64,000 nucleotides of DNA from an uncultured Candidatus Melainabacteria bacterium. GTDB taxonomy: Bacteria > Cyanobacteriota > Vampirovibrionia > Gastranaerophilales > Gastranaerophilaceae. The notes below the pieces were generated by a model. The model was given only the letters and a program-made list of their open reading frames with translations, did no database searches and was not told the DNA's origin. The translations under genes were made by a program, and so were the position numbers. The stretch spans positions 1 to 64,000 of the forward strand of contig CASLVD010000001.1 in the NCBI GenBank assembly GCA_949398305.1, given 5' to 3'. This document shows, piece after piece, positions 39,101 to 50,149 of the stretch; within the stretch, counting starts at the first letter, position 1, and every line of letters starts with the position of its first letter.

Positions 39101-42100
39101 TTAACAGTTGTAGTACCGCCTGTTTGAGTCAGAATTGCATCAGAACTTTTGTTAATACCGACAAGTGCTAAACTTCCGCCTGTCATATTAACTTTTCCGT
39201 TCCAATTGTCGTTATCATTTAGATTAACTTTTCCGCCTGAAATATTCAGTGTTGAATTTGTGTTGATATTAGTAACTGCACCGGCATGGATTGTACCCTT
39301 AGAAACTCCGATATCAGTTACAGTTGTGCCGTTTCCGATGTTAAAAGTTCCGCCTGCAACGCTGTCTTCAGAATTATTTAAATTGAATCCTGAACCTGTG
39401 ATTGTTGTTGTACCATCGTTCTGGGTGAATTTACCGGATTCGTTTTTAGCGGCCGAATCAATATTTAAAGTTCCGGAAGAAACATTTACATTGCCATTCC
39501 AGGTTGTTTTGTTGTTTAAATTAACTTCTCCGCCTGTTACGTTTAAAGAGCCGGATTTTTTGATATTAACGGTTGTATTTGAACCGATTTTACCTTGAGA
39601 AACGCTCATGTCAGAAACTTTTGTACCGTCTCCGATATTTAAAGTTCCGCCATTGATAATATCTTCTGCGTTATTTAAGTCAAAACCTGATTCTGTTACG
39701 GTTGTTGTTCCTGAACTTTGTGTGAAAATTCCGTTTTTATTGTTTATACCGACAAGTGCTAAATTACCGCCTGTAACGTTTACATTACCGTTCCAGCTGT
39801 CAGAATTATCCAGAGTTAATGTTCCTGTGTCGGTAACATTGATTGTAGAACCGTTATTGATATTAACTTTTGCACCCTGTTCAACTTTACCTTGAGAAAT
39901 TTCAAATGTGGTAGGAGCTTTAGAGTTTGAACCGATGTTTAATGTACCGCCTGAAATTTTGTCTTCGGAGTTATTAAGTTCAAAATAATCACCTGTGATG
40001 GTTGTTTTACCGCCGGATTGGGTGAACTTTCCTGATGAATTTTTGTTTAAATTATCAATAGAAAGTGTTCCGTCTGTGACGTCAATACTGCCGTTTAAAG
40101 AATCTCCTGAATCCAGATTAACTTCACCGCCTGCTATTGAAAGCTGGCCTTTACGGTTAATATTTACTGTGGCAGCTGAATCTATATAGCCTTGTGAAAC
40201 TTTTAGATTACTTTCGGTTGTACCGTTTCCGATATTTAGTGTACCGCCTGTTACGCTGTCTTCATAGTTGTTAAAATCAACTCCGTTGCCGACAACAGTA
40301 GTTTTTCCGCCTGTTTGTGTAAAGCTTCCTGATTGATTTTTGACTGCATTATCAAGGGTTAAATTCCCGCTTGAAATATTGATTTTTCCGTTCCACTGAC
40401 CGCCTGAACCTATTTCAACATTTCCGCCGTTAACGTTTAATGCTGAGTTGTTTGTAATGTTTACATTAGTATCTTTGGAAATTGAACCTTTTGAAACGCT
40501 CATTTCAGAAGCTATAACGTCAGTTCCGATATTTAAATCGCCGCCTGCAATGTAATCATTATCGTTATTAAGGTCAAATGTTTTTCCGGTTATGGTGGTT
40601 GAACCGCCTGTTTGTGTAAAAGTTCCTGTCGTTTTGTTCATTCCGACAAGTGCAAGACTTCCGCCTGAAACGTTAACATTACCATTCCACACATCATCAT
40701 TGTTTAGGGTTACGTTGCCGCCATTAACATTCAGTGTTGCTTTTTCATTAATATTAACTGTCGCATCTGCTGTAATTGTACCTTGAGAAACATTTAGTCT
40801 TGATGCAGTTTCACCATTGCCGATATTTACAATACCGCCGTCAATTAAATCTGATGTATTATTCAAATCAAACTTGTTGCCGGTAATATTTGTTGTCCCG
40901 TCAATTTGATTTAAAGAACCGGTTTTTGTTGTGTTTTGAATATTAAGATTTCCGCCGGACATTTCAATTTTTCCGCCCCAGGTATCATCGGAATCAAGAT
41001 TTATATTACCGTTAGTTAATTTGATTGAACTTCCGCTTGTTAAATTTACTGTTGCACCTTGTGAAATTGTTCCGCCGTTGATATTTAAATTACCGGTTTC
41101 TGCGTCAGTACCGACATTCAATTTTCCGGCAGCTATTTCATCAAGCCCATTGTTTAAGCTAAACCCTGAACCTGTAATATTTGTTGTACCACCACTTTGG
41201 ATAAATATTGCATTTGCATCTTTTTCCATTGAACTTAGGTTTAATGTACCTTGTGATATACCTAAAGCTCCGCTCCAGGTGTCTGTTGCGCCGTCAAGTG
41301 ATACATTCCCGCCTGTAATTTCAAGAGTACTGTTTGCTGTAAGATTTACATTTGCGCTTTTGTCTATTGTACCTTTTGAAACAGTTAGATAAGATTCGTT
41401 TTCACTGTCTCCAATATTGAGGTCACCGCCTGATATGATATCAGATGCATTATTTAAGTCGAAATCACCAAGTATTGTTGTAGAACCGCCGGATTGAGTA
41501 AGTTTTGAATTTGCATTTTATTTATCCCTACCAGTGCTAAGTTTCCGCCTGAAACATTCACTGTTCCATTCCAATTGTCAGTATTATCAAGAGTTAAATC
41601 ACCGCCTGATACATTGATGGTACTGTTTTTTGCAATATTAACCGTAGCTTCTGATTCGATTTCACCTTTTGAAACGTTTAAAACAGTTTCTCCTGTACCT
41701 TGTCCGAGATTAAGTGTACCTTTAGAAACTCTGTCACCATCATTATTTAAATCATAACTTCCGCTATTAATATTAAATTTTCCGCCTGATACTACTAATT
41801 GAGAACTTGCAGATTTTGAGGAATTTTCGATATTTGTAGTACCACCGGTTTGGGTAAGACCGCCTTTTATTGAAGTTCTGTTAACATTAAGATTCCCATT
41901 TGCAATATTAATAGAACCATCTATTGTATCATCTGAATCAAGAGATACATTTCCGCCTATTATGTTTATACTTGTATTTTCCAAAGTATTTGTGATAACC
42001 GCATTTGCAATAGAACTTCCGGAATTAATTGTAAGTGTACCGCTATCAACATTTAACCAACCGCTTGTCCCGACAATAGTATCGTTTATGATATTCGAAG

Positions 42101-42350
42101 TATAATTGGATACTGTTAAATTTCCTCCGGTAAGGAGTGCAGTATTTGAACTTGTACCAAATACCCAATCATATTCTTTTTTTGGTGGCATACCTGTTTC
42201 TAAATTGGTTAAAGTTCCGGTTATACCATCTGCAGTAGCCATTTTGTCAATAGTAATTATTTGAGAATGAGCAATACCACCGGTACAGCCTATTATAGCA
42301 GTACAAGCCGCAACTATTAAAATTTTTCTCATCCCAAGATTATTGTTCAT
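36151..42350 (-). pseudogene. Repetitive autotransporter adhesin, apparently one gene split by a 1-base shift near 41516-41519 (ORFs 41454-42350 and 36151-41229)
   Basis: N-terminal signal peptide in the upstream ORF; ~80-aa repeats (GGTTTITG..FDLNN.ED.I.GGTLNIG) continue in the next frame; C-terminal autotransporter beta-barrel ending GGMNWRL. Confidence 0.8.
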
Positions 42351-42436
42351 TTATTTCTAGATTACTTAAGATACTTACCCACTTAATATTGTAGTTTGTA
42401 TTTTAAATTTATCAAGAAATTAGCATTTTGTTACAT

Positions 42437-43321
42437 TTATAGGATGATTTTGTTTCTGAAATTTTCTTGCTGAACAATGTTGATTAATTTATTTAAAAAT
42501 GCTTTGTATTTTGCTCTTACAGCTTCACCTGAAAGTACAATATCAGCATCATTTTTGCAAGGTCTGATATAGATTTCTGCTTTTTGTGATGCGTTTTTAT
42601 AGATTCCTTTTGCTGATTCGCCTAAATCTCTTTCGGCTGCACGGATGAAGAATCTTTCTTTTTGGACTTCCGGTTTGATATCAACGTAAATTTTAAAATC
42701 AAATGCGTCTTTAATTTTTTCGGTAAGCGCAAATAATCCTTCCGAAATAATAATTTTGGAAGGATGTGCTAATGTGTGGTTATCAAATCTTTTTGCAGTA
42801 CCTGACATGTCGTATTTTGGAAGAAATACAGATTTGCCTGTCAATAACTCTTTAATATGTTCGCTCATAAGTTCAAGTTCAAGAGCTTGAGGAACATCAA
42901 GGTCGTAATTTTTTGCAAATTCTGCAAAACTTCCTGCTGCTTTTACCATTTCTGAACGGTCGTAGTAGTAATCATCTGTATTAACTCTTGTAATTGCATC
43001 TTCGATATCAAACTCAGTTGCAAAAGATTTAATTGTATCAATAATATCAAGAGTTATGGTAGATTTGCCGCTTGCTGTTTCACCTGCAATACCGATTGAT
43101 GCCGGACGGGAAACATTTCCTGATAAGTATTTTGCTAATTTTGAGATAATTGCCGGTTTATAACTGACAAGTATTGAATCTTCTGATTTTAATTCATCTT
43201 CAAAAATTTTTTTCAATCTCTCTTCTACGGCCTGTACCCTGTTGTAAGGGGTTGAAACATACATTTTACGGGTTTTTAATGCAGCTTCTTCTTTTGTCTT
43301 TTGAAGTATATATTCTACCAT
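42437..43321 (-). CDS. Uridine kinase family P-loop kinase
   Basis: SIGIAGETASGKSTITLDII Walker A; RVNTDDYYYDRSEM; IIISEGLFAL. Confidence 0.82.
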   Translation of the reverse strand: MVEYILQKTKEEAALKTRKMYVSTPYNRVQAVEERLKKIFEDELKSEDSILVSYKPAIISKLAKYLSGNVSRPASIGIAGETASGKSTITLDIIDTIKSFATEFDIEDAITRVNTDDYYYDRSEMVKAAGSFAEFAKNYDLDVPQALELELMSEHIKELLTGKSVFLPKYDMSGTAKRFDNHTLAHPSKIIISEGLFALTEKIKDAFDFKIYVDIKPEVQKERFFIRAAERDLGESAKGIYKNASQKAEIYIRPCKNDADIVLSGEAVRAKYKAFLNKLINIVQQENFRNKIIL

Positions 43322-43506
43322 TACTTACCTTTTTTAATTTATATTACTACATTCATAGTCTTTTTCATGACTATACCAGAATTAAGTCTAAAAAAAAATA
43401 ATTTTTGTCAAAATGTTAAATTAATTTAATAATTTATTTTTTACGGGCAAATTGTTATTTATAGAATTGTTTATAAGATTATAGGGGAATTTAGGAGAAA
43501 AATTTA

Positions 43507-44880
43507 ATGGTTTTAGAAAGTTTAGGATCAATTCCGGCTGTATCAGCAGGGTATGCAAGTAATACGCAAGCATCCGGCAAAACAAAACACCCTTCATATA
43601 TTGTTGTAAAAGATAAAAATGGCAAGTTGATTGTTTTAACTTATGAGCAATATATGAAATATGTAAAAGATATTGAACGCAAACGCCGTGAACAGGGTAA
43701 TATTCCTGATCCGCGGGATAAGGAAAAACCTTATGATTTAGGACCGGAAAGAAACGGAAACAGGATTATTGATGTTAATAGTGTTACTGAATCACAAAAA
43801 CCGGGCTCGTCAGGTGACGGGTTAAGAGTTTCACCTCAGCAAAAATACGAATATGCACAAAATATTTTGTACGATAATGACCAAATTGATGATTTCAGAC
43901 AGGGAAAACGCGGTGATTGTTATCTTCTGGCATCCATTAATGCAATAAAACAAACAGAAGACGGTCAGGAAATTCTTGCTAAAAATGTTCAGAAAAATAA
44001 TGACGGTTCTTATACCGTAACTTTGCCGGGAGCTATTGCGGCACGTAATCATTACATTCAGCAAGGTAATGAAGATAAATGCGCAATCACAGGTAAATAT
44101 ACAATTACAAAAGCTGCGGTAGAAAAAGCTCAAACACAAGCCGGTAAAGCATATTCATACGGTGATATCGGGGTTATTATACTTGAATTGGCGATGGAAG
44201 CATTTAGGGCAGAAGTTTATCAGACAAATGCGGCTCTCGGGCAGGAAAGTGAAAAATATATAGCAGGACAATTCGGACCCCGATTTAATTCTGATACTCT
44301 AAATGGCGGTCAAATGTATGATGCTATTTATATTTTGACAGGTCAGAAGTCTGATGTATATGAAGCAACAAAAGATAAAAAACAAAATATCAAATTATAC
44401 AGATACGGTGAATACGGATTTATTGGAGATGAAAAACAAAAATCAGCCCGACTTGGACGCGGTATCGGAAAAGGAATTGTTGAAGTCGAAAATGTTTATA
44501 ACAAAGAATCTGATTTACAGCGTATGCTTGATAAATACAAAGGAAAAGAAGGTGAATATGCACTGACTGTCGGTGTTATTGTTGCAAAAGACGGCCCTGA
44601 CGGTTCTACAAAAGCAGGCGGCGGACATGCTTTAACTGTCACTAAAATTACCGATACTTACGTTGAAGTCGTCAATCCGTGGGATACAACAAAGAAAGAA
44701 CGAATTCCGCGCGGAGATTTTGAAGCGATGGCAATGAATTTTACTGTTACTCCTATGTCAAAAGATAAAGTTGATAAGTATTATGAAGAAAATGTATATG
44801 ATAAGAATAACAGTTTTAATCCTTTAGCTTTCTTACAAAATATTTTACCTCTGCCATTTTTGCGGTCTCAGTTTGCATAA
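43507..44880 (+). CDS. Calpain-like (C2 family) cysteine peptidase
   Basis: DDFRQGKRGDCYLLASINAI (Cys), AGGGHALTVTKI (His), VEVVNPWDTTKKERIP (Asn). Confidence 0.85.
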   Translation: MVLESLGSIPAVSAGYASNTQASGKTKHPSYIVVKDKNGKLIVLTYEQYMKYVKDIERKRREQGNIPDPRDKEKPYDLGPERNGNRIIDVNSVTESQKPGSSGDGLRVSPQQKYEYAQNILYDNDQIDDFRQGKRGDCYLLASINAIKQTEDGQEILAKNVQKNNDGSYTVTLPGAIAARNHYIQQGNEDKCAITGKYTITKAAVEKAQTQAGKAYSYGDIGVIILELAMEAFRAEVYQTNAALGQESEKYIAGQFGPRFNSDTLNGGQMYDAIYILTGQKSDVYEATKDKKQNIKLYRYGEYGFIGDEKQKSARLGRGIGKGIVEVENVYNKESDLQRMLDKYKGKEGEYALTVGVIVAKDGPDGSTKAGGGHALTVTKITDTYVEVVNPWDTTKKERIPRGDFEAMAMNFTVTPMSKDKVDKYYEENVYDKNNSFNPLAFLQNILPLPFLRSQFA

Positions 44881-44958
44881 TTTCGCTGATATTATATTTC
44901 CCTGATAATTTATGTTATAATTTTTCTGTTAAGACATGACAATCAGGGGGTATGATTT

Positions 44959-46134
44959 ATGAACGTAAACACCAATTATCAAAATATATCAGACAGTTAT
45001 TTATTTTCAACAATTGCTAAAAAAGTGAATGAATTTGCTGAAAATAATCCGGATAAAAAAATTATCAGACTTGGTATTGGTGATGTTACTTTACCGCTTT
45101 GTAAGGCTGTTGTAGAAGCTTTAAAAAACGCATCTTCCGAAATGGGTGTAAAAGAAACTTTTCACGGGTATGGTCCGGAACAGGGTTATGAATTTTTAAA
45201 ATCAAAAGTTCAGGCTTATTATGAAGACAACGGAGTAAATCTTGATTCTGATGAAATCTTTATTTCTGACGGTGCAAAATCAGATTTAGGTAATATTTTA
45301 GATTTATTTGCGGTTGATAATACTGTTATGGTACCGGACCCTGTTTATCCTGTTTATGTTGATACAAACACTATGGCAGGAAGAAAAATTGTTTATATTG
45401 ATGCAAATGCTGATAATAATTTCTTACCGCTTCCTGAAAAGTCCGTAAAAGCTGATATTATTTATTTATGTTCGCCAAACAACCCTACAGGCGCTGTTTA
45501 TAATAAAGAACAATTAAAAGTGTGGGTTGATTATGCAAACGAAAATCACAGCGTAATCCTGTTTGATGCGGCTTATGAATGCTTTGTTACAGATGAAAAT
45601 CTGCCAAGAAGCATTTATGAAATTGAAGGTGCTAAAACTTGCGCAATTGAATTTTGTTCATTATCAAAAATGGCAGGATTTACCGGTACAAGATGCGGTT
45701 ATACGGTTGTACCAAAAGGTATTGAAGACGGATTGCTTAACAAAATGTGGCTAAGACGTCAGACCACAAAATTTAATGGTGTACCGTATATTATTCAACG
45801 CGGTGCGGAAGCTGTGTTTACGCCTGTAGGTCAAAAAGAAATTCAGGAAAATTTAAATTATTACAAAGAAAACGCAAAACTTATTTCAGAAGTTTTGAAA
45901 AAACACAACATCTGGCATATTGGCGGAACTCATTCACCGTATATCTGGTTAAAATGTCCTGATAATATGTCATCCTGGGAATTTTTCGATTATCTTTTAA
46001 ACAATGTTCAAATAGTTGGAACACCGGGTTCCGGATTTGGTAAAAACGGTGAAGGGTATTTCCGTTTAACATCTTTCGGAAGCCGTGAAAATACTTTGGA
46101 AGCTGTGAAACGTCTTGATGATTTTCTTAAATAA
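44959..46134 (+). CDS. dapL: LL-diaminopimelate aminotransferase
   Basis: IRLGIGDVTLPL...FHGYGPEQGYEFL...DPVYPVYVDTN...SLSKMAGFTGTRCGYTVVPK. Confidence 0.95.
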   Translation: MNVNTNYQNISDSYLFSTIAKKVNEFAENNPDKKIIRLGIGDVTLPLCKAVVEALKNASSEMGVKETFHGYGPEQGYEFLKSKVQAYYEDNGVNLDSDEIFISDGAKSDLGNILDLFAVDNTVMVPDPVYPVYVDTNTMAGRKIVYIDANADNNFLPLPEKSVKADIIYLCSPNNPTGAVYNKEQLKVWVDYANENHSVILFDAAYECFVTDENLPRSIYEIEGAKTCAIEFCSLSKMAGFTGTRCGYTVVPKGIEDGLLNKMWLRRQTTKFNGVPYIIQRGAEAVFTPVGQKEIQENLNYYKENAKLISEVLKKHNIWHIGGTHSPYIWLKCPDNMSSWEFFDYLLNNVQIVGTPGSGFGKNGEGYFRLTSFGSRENTLEAVKRLDDFLK

Positions 46135-46151
46135 TTTTGAAAGTGACTAAA

Positions 46152-47150
46152 ATGGCAAAGAAAAAGTTGTTTAAAAAAGTTTTAATAATCAGAACAGGTG
46201 CAATTGGTGACGTAATTCATACCACGAATACTTTTCGTGCGATTAAAGATGCTCACCCTGAAGTCGAAATTCATTATCTGACTTCAATAAATGAATCTAT
46301 GCTCGTATATGATAAAAATCTTGCAAAAGTATGGGTTATTGAATCTGAAAAATTTAAACCTTTTTCAAAATATACGATGGAATTTGCAAAGAAATTGAAA
46401 GCCGAAAAGTTTGATGTAGCAATAAATTTACAACCTTCTTTTAAAACGAGGCTTTTGGTTGAACTCGCGAAAATTAAAACGCATTTTAATTACAAAAAGA
46501 AATCAAAGCTTCATGCGGTTCAAAATTATTGGGAAACTGCTAAGAAAGCTTTTCCTGATATAAAGAATTATTCTGATTTGAAAATGTATTTAAATCCTGA
46601 AGTTTCAGAAAAAATGCACACTGAGCTTTCAAAATATAAACGTCCGCTTGTAGTTTTAAATGCCGGTCATGTTTTTGCAAAAAGACAGGGAAGAACTTAT
46701 CCTGTTGAAAAATGGATTGAACTCGGAAATAAAATACAGGAAAAATACGATGGTACAATTTTGATTACAGGGGTAAAAGTGGATGAAGAAATTCTTAAAC
46801 CTCTTGAACAGATTAAAAATTCTGTTTCATTTGTTTCAAAATTGTCACTGGATGAGAATTCTGCGCTTATTAAAAATTCTGATATATTGATTTCAGGTGA
46901 CAGCGGTCCTTTGCATATTGCATCAGCGCTCGGGGTGAAAGCTTTAGGGTTGTTTGGTTCTATGCCGATAGAAAGAACAGGTCCTTGCGGGGAAAATTGT
47001 TCTGTTGTGGTTTCGCCTATGGAATGTGCGCCTTGCAATCATATTAAATGCAAGTATCTAAAAGGCACAGGCGAATTGTATTCACCTTGTATGAAAATGA
47101 TTGAAGTTGAAAATATAATGGTCGAAGTGGATAAATTATTGAGGAGTTAA
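46152..47150 (+). CDS. Glycosyltransferase family 9 (heptosyltransferase-like)
   Basis: VLIIRTGAIGDVIHTTNTFRAIK...ILISGDSGPLHIASALGVKALGLFGS...GPCGENC. Confidence 0.92.
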   Translation: MAKKKLFKKVLIIRTGAIGDVIHTTNTFRAIKDAHPEVEIHYLTSINESMLVYDKNLAKVWVIESEKFKPFSKYTMEFAKKLKAEKFDVAINLQPSFKTRLLVELAKIKTHFNYKKKSKLHAVQNYWETAKKAFPDIKNYSDLKMYLNPEVSEKMHTELSKYKRPLVVLNAGHVFAKRQGRTYPVEKWIELGNKIQEKYDGTILITGVKVDEEILKPLEQIKNSVSFVSKLSLDENSALIKNSDILISGDSGPLHIASALGVKALGLFGSMPIERTGPCGENCSVVVSPMECAPCNHIKCKYLKGTGELYSPCMKMIEVENIMVEVDKLLRS

Positions 47151-47154
47151 GATT

Positions 47155-47313
47155 ATGATGACAAAAGAGGTTAATGAATGGATTCGCAGGGTTGAAACAG
47201 GTAATTATTCATCCTGGGAAATTATGGAAGAATTTGCGCAAATTGCAAAATATTTAACGAAAGATGAATTACAGCAGGTTAAAAAACGTCTTGAAAAAAC
47301 AATAAAACATTAG
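47155..47313 (+). CDS. Small hypothetical protein (52 aa), absent from the supplied ORF track
   Basis: ATG at 47155 after gaggagtt RBS; MMTKEVNEWIRRVETGNYSSWEIMEEFAQIAKYLTKDELQQVKKRLEKTIKH, stop 47311-47313. Confidence 0.65.
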   Translation: MMTKEVNEWIRRVETGNYSSWEIMEEFAQIAKYLTKDELQQVKKRLEKTIKH

Positions 47314-47370
47314 AATCACTGGAAAAATCTCAGTCAATATGTTATAATTAATATGTAATCTGCGAGGTCT

Positions 47371-48285
47371 TTGATGTCATATTATGATGATTTGCTGGAA
47401 AAAATCCCCAAAATTAAACGTGTTTTGGATGATGATATAAATTGTACAATTTATCATTACACAAAGCCTGAAAAATTGTTGAATATATTATCCTGCGGTG
47501 CTTTGAGGTTTTCTAATGCACTTTATCTGAATGACAAAGAAGAAATCGCGTATTCATATAAGCTTATTGTGAATTTGATTGATGAATTTGACGGGCTTAA
47601 TCCTGATTTATTCGGCAAAATTAAAAATCATTTTAGGAATAAATACAAGCATATTGTTGATGGTGACAATGATTTTGTGAATAAATTGGAATATTTCACA
47701 ACATCGTTTTCAACAGAAAGTGACAACCTGACTTTGTGGAATAATTACGCAAAAGGCAAGAATTACACAGGTTATAATATCGGTTTTGATAAGAAAAAAT
47801 TAATTTCTGAAATGACTGAAAATAACTACCTGCCGGTTTATGGCTGCGTAATTTATGATAAGCAAAAGCAGATTAAAATTATTCATGCAATTTTCAAAAA
47901 ATGGAATATGCTTTTTGAACGGGCTTTGAAAAGTAAAAAATCTAATGATGTAAAATTATTTGATATTTTATTTGAATTAATTGATGTTTTGAGTATTGTT
48001 AGCATATTTTTCAAAAATCCTCAGTTTAAAAATGAGCATGAATATAGAATTGTTATTGTAAATGTATTCGGGGCAGAGAATTCAAAGCCGACCGGAGTTG
48101 TTGAAAAGAACGGATTATTTGTGCCGTATCTTGAATATAAATTCTCAAAGGATTCTGTAAAATCAATCAATATCGGGCCGACTTTTGATGAAAATATTTT
48201 CTATACAAGTACAAACAGAATGCTTTTAAATTTCGGGTATCAGGATAAAGAGGTTTATCGCTCCAAAATCCCGCTGAGATATTAG
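47371..48285 (+). CDS. DUF2971 domain-containing protein
   Basis: IYHYTKPEKLLNILSCGALRFSNALYLNDKEEI...TSFSTESDNLTLWNNYAKG...NEHEYRIVIV. Confidence 0.87.
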   Translation: MMSYYDDLLEKIPKIKRVLDDDINCTIYHYTKPEKLLNILSCGALRFSNALYLNDKEEIAYSYKLIVNLIDEFDGLNPDLFGKIKNHFRNKYKHIVDGDNDFVNKLEYFTTSFSTESDNLTLWNNYAKGKNYTGYNIGFDKKKLISEMTENNYLPVYGCVIYDKQKQIKIIHAIFKKWNMLFERALKSKKSNDVKLFDILFELIDVLSIVSIFFKNPQFKNEHEYRIVIVNVFGAENSKPTGVVEKNGLFVPYLEYKFSKDSVKSINIGPTFDENIFYTSTNRMLLNFGYQDKEVYRSKIPLRY

Positions 48286-49712
48286 GCTGCAGTTTCAATT
48301 CTTGCATCATTTAATAAGATATTCTTTTCGATAGAGATATTTTTAGTTTTATTAGTTCTTTTAAAGATTTTATTTAATAACTGGAATATCGGGTTTTCAA
48401 GTGTTTTATATTCCATTTCTCTTGCATCAATTTCGAGTGTTTCTTTAATATATGATACAGGTGTTCCGGATTTTGATCTTTCAAAATAAGACAATACTCT
48501 TTTAGAATTTATAGATTGGTTGCTGTTGTTGATTTCATCTATCATTTTGGTGAATAGATATCTGCCGCGGTTTGTTATACAATTTTTTAACCAATCAAGT
48601 CCTTGAAGTTTACTCATTAGTGCAAATTGGTGAATATGTTCTCTTTCGTGAATCAAAGTCAAAATTTTTGAAGCTTGTGATGAAAGGGTTTGATGTATAT
48701 AACATAGTTGATTATATTTATCCAATATTTCTTTTTGTATGGTTTCTACTATTGTGGAACCGTTTTTTGTATTTTTATAAGTAATAATATATTCATTATC
48801 TTTTAAATTTTGTGATAACAATTTAAAATTACTGAAATCCGCGGTGATATTTCGTTTATAATCATTCATTGTAATTGAGCATTCAGCAGCATTTGCAACA
48901 GCTTTTGTATTTTGCGGTAAGCTCTCATATTTAATATCAGGTTTTGTAGAAATTCCTCTGATTTCTGCCCATTTATCAAGTACGACATCAGGAATTTTCT
49001 CTGCAGGAACATTAAATTCTAATAATTCCTTGCGCAATATTTCTTTTTCGGATTTTGTTAATGTTTTAAATTGTGATAATTCTTTCTCTGCAGCGTATTG
49101 AAAGTTTATGTTTCGTGACAGTTCTTTGTCTGCGGTTTTTAAAGTACTTAATTTTTCTGATAATTTTTTAGTATTTTTAAGTTGAGAAATCAGTTCTGAA
49201 TTAAGGTTTATTTTGCCAAATTTTGAAAAACTTTTGATATTTGTAATTGCTTTTGGTACAAACGGAACAGATAGTGCTGAATCAAATGTATCTTGTCCCA
49301 GTTGTTCAAGGTTTAATCTTGCAATATCGTAAGAGCCTTTTTTATTATGTTTTATGAATTCTGCTGTATGTATAACAGCTTTTCCTAATGATATTGCTGC
49401 AAAACCTGCGGCAAGAATTCCTCCGCCAACGGCTGTCGGGATTCCGATAAATGGCAAAGCCATAAGCCCTAAAGTCGTTCCGCCAATTATTGCAGCTGTT
49501 TTAAGCGGATGTTCTAATATGGATAATATTAATTCTTTTCCTTGAGCTAAAACTCCGTACAATAATAGTCCGGTACCTTCTCCAAATGTAATTTTTTCAT
49601 CTTGAAGAAATGAATACATTTTGTAATTTGGTTTTTTGTATTGAGTTTTTTCAGATGTTTTTTGACTGAAATTTATATTAGAAGCAGTATTTATCCCGTT
49701 CAGAGTAATCAT
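48282..49712 (-). CDS. Hypothetical protein with hydrophobic helices and HExxH motif
   Basis: Hydrophobic segment IIGGTTLGLMALPFIGIPTAVGGGILAAGFAAI; LTLIHEREHIHQFAL zincin-like motif. Confidence 0.55.
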   Translation of the reverse strand: MITLNGINTASNINFSQKTSEKTQYKKPNYKMYSFLQDEKITFGEGTGLLLYGVLAQGKELILSILEHPLKTAAIIGGTTLGLMALPFIGIPTAVGGGILAAGFAAISLGKAVIHTAEFIKHNKKGSYDIARLNLEQLGQDTFDSALSVPFVPKAITNIKSFSKFGKINLNSELISQLKNTKKLSEKLSTLKTADKELSRNINFQYAAEKELSQFKTLTKSEKEILRKELLEFNVPAEKIPDVVLDKWAEIRGISTKPDIKYESLPQNTKAVANAAECSITMNDYKRNITADFSNFKLLSQNLKDNEYIITYKNTKNGSTIVETIQKEILDKYNQLCYIHQTLSSQASKILTLIHEREHIHQFALMSKLQGLDWLKNCITNRGRYLFTKMIDEINNSNQSINSKRVLSYFERSKSGTPVSYIKETLEIDAREMEYKTLENPIFQLLNKIFKRTNKTKNISIEKNILLNDARIETAA

Positions 49713-49843
49713 ATTTCTATTAAATCACTGAATATAAATATTTGCTATATTTTCAGGGTAATATTAAAGATTATTAATTTATCGTGCTGTTGGATATGAA
49801 AAATTCTTGAGAATGTTAAAATAGTTAAAAATAAGGAGAAATT

Positions 49844-50149
49844 ATGCTAGTAGAATTAAACGAAGAAAATTTTGATAATGAAACAAAAAATGGTCTAAAG
49901 CTTGTAGAGTTTTATACAACCTGGTGTTCATACTGTAAGAAACAGCGAATTGAGTTAATTGAACTTGAAGATTCTGATATGTGGATTGGTCTAGTAGATT
50001 GCGAAGAATCACCAAAACTTGCAAATAGATTCGGAATAAAAGGTTTTCCAACTTTTGTACTTTTGAAAAATGGTGAAAAAATTGCAGAATTTGCAGGATT
50101 TCATCAAAAAGCCCAGTTATTAAATAAATTGATGAATTATTTAGCTTAA
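49844..50149 (+). CDS. Thioredoxin family protein
   Basis: LVEFYTTWCSYCKKQRIEL...RFGIKGFPTFVLLKNGEKI. Confidence 0.92.
   Translation: MLVELNEENFDNETKNGLKLVEFYTTWCSYCKKQRIELIELEDSDMWIGLVDCEESPKLANRFGIKGFPTFVLLKNGEKIAEFAGFHQKAQLLNKLMNYLA

Noticed and set aside
37778-41392. Many plus-strand ORFs (e.g. 38408-38833, 39149-39598) antisense to the autotransporter
   Set aside because: P/V/S-rich translations mirroring the repeat codons of the opposite strand; no RBS, no recognisable domains.
36151-42350. Regularly spaced similar DNA segments resembling a repeat array (CRISPR-like at a glance)
   Set aside because: Period is ~240 bp and in frame; it encodes degenerate protein repeats of an autotransporter passenger, with no short direct repeats or cas genes.
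49842-50051. Minus-strand ORF opposite thioredoxin
   Set aside because: Fully antisense to a clear thioredoxin CDS.
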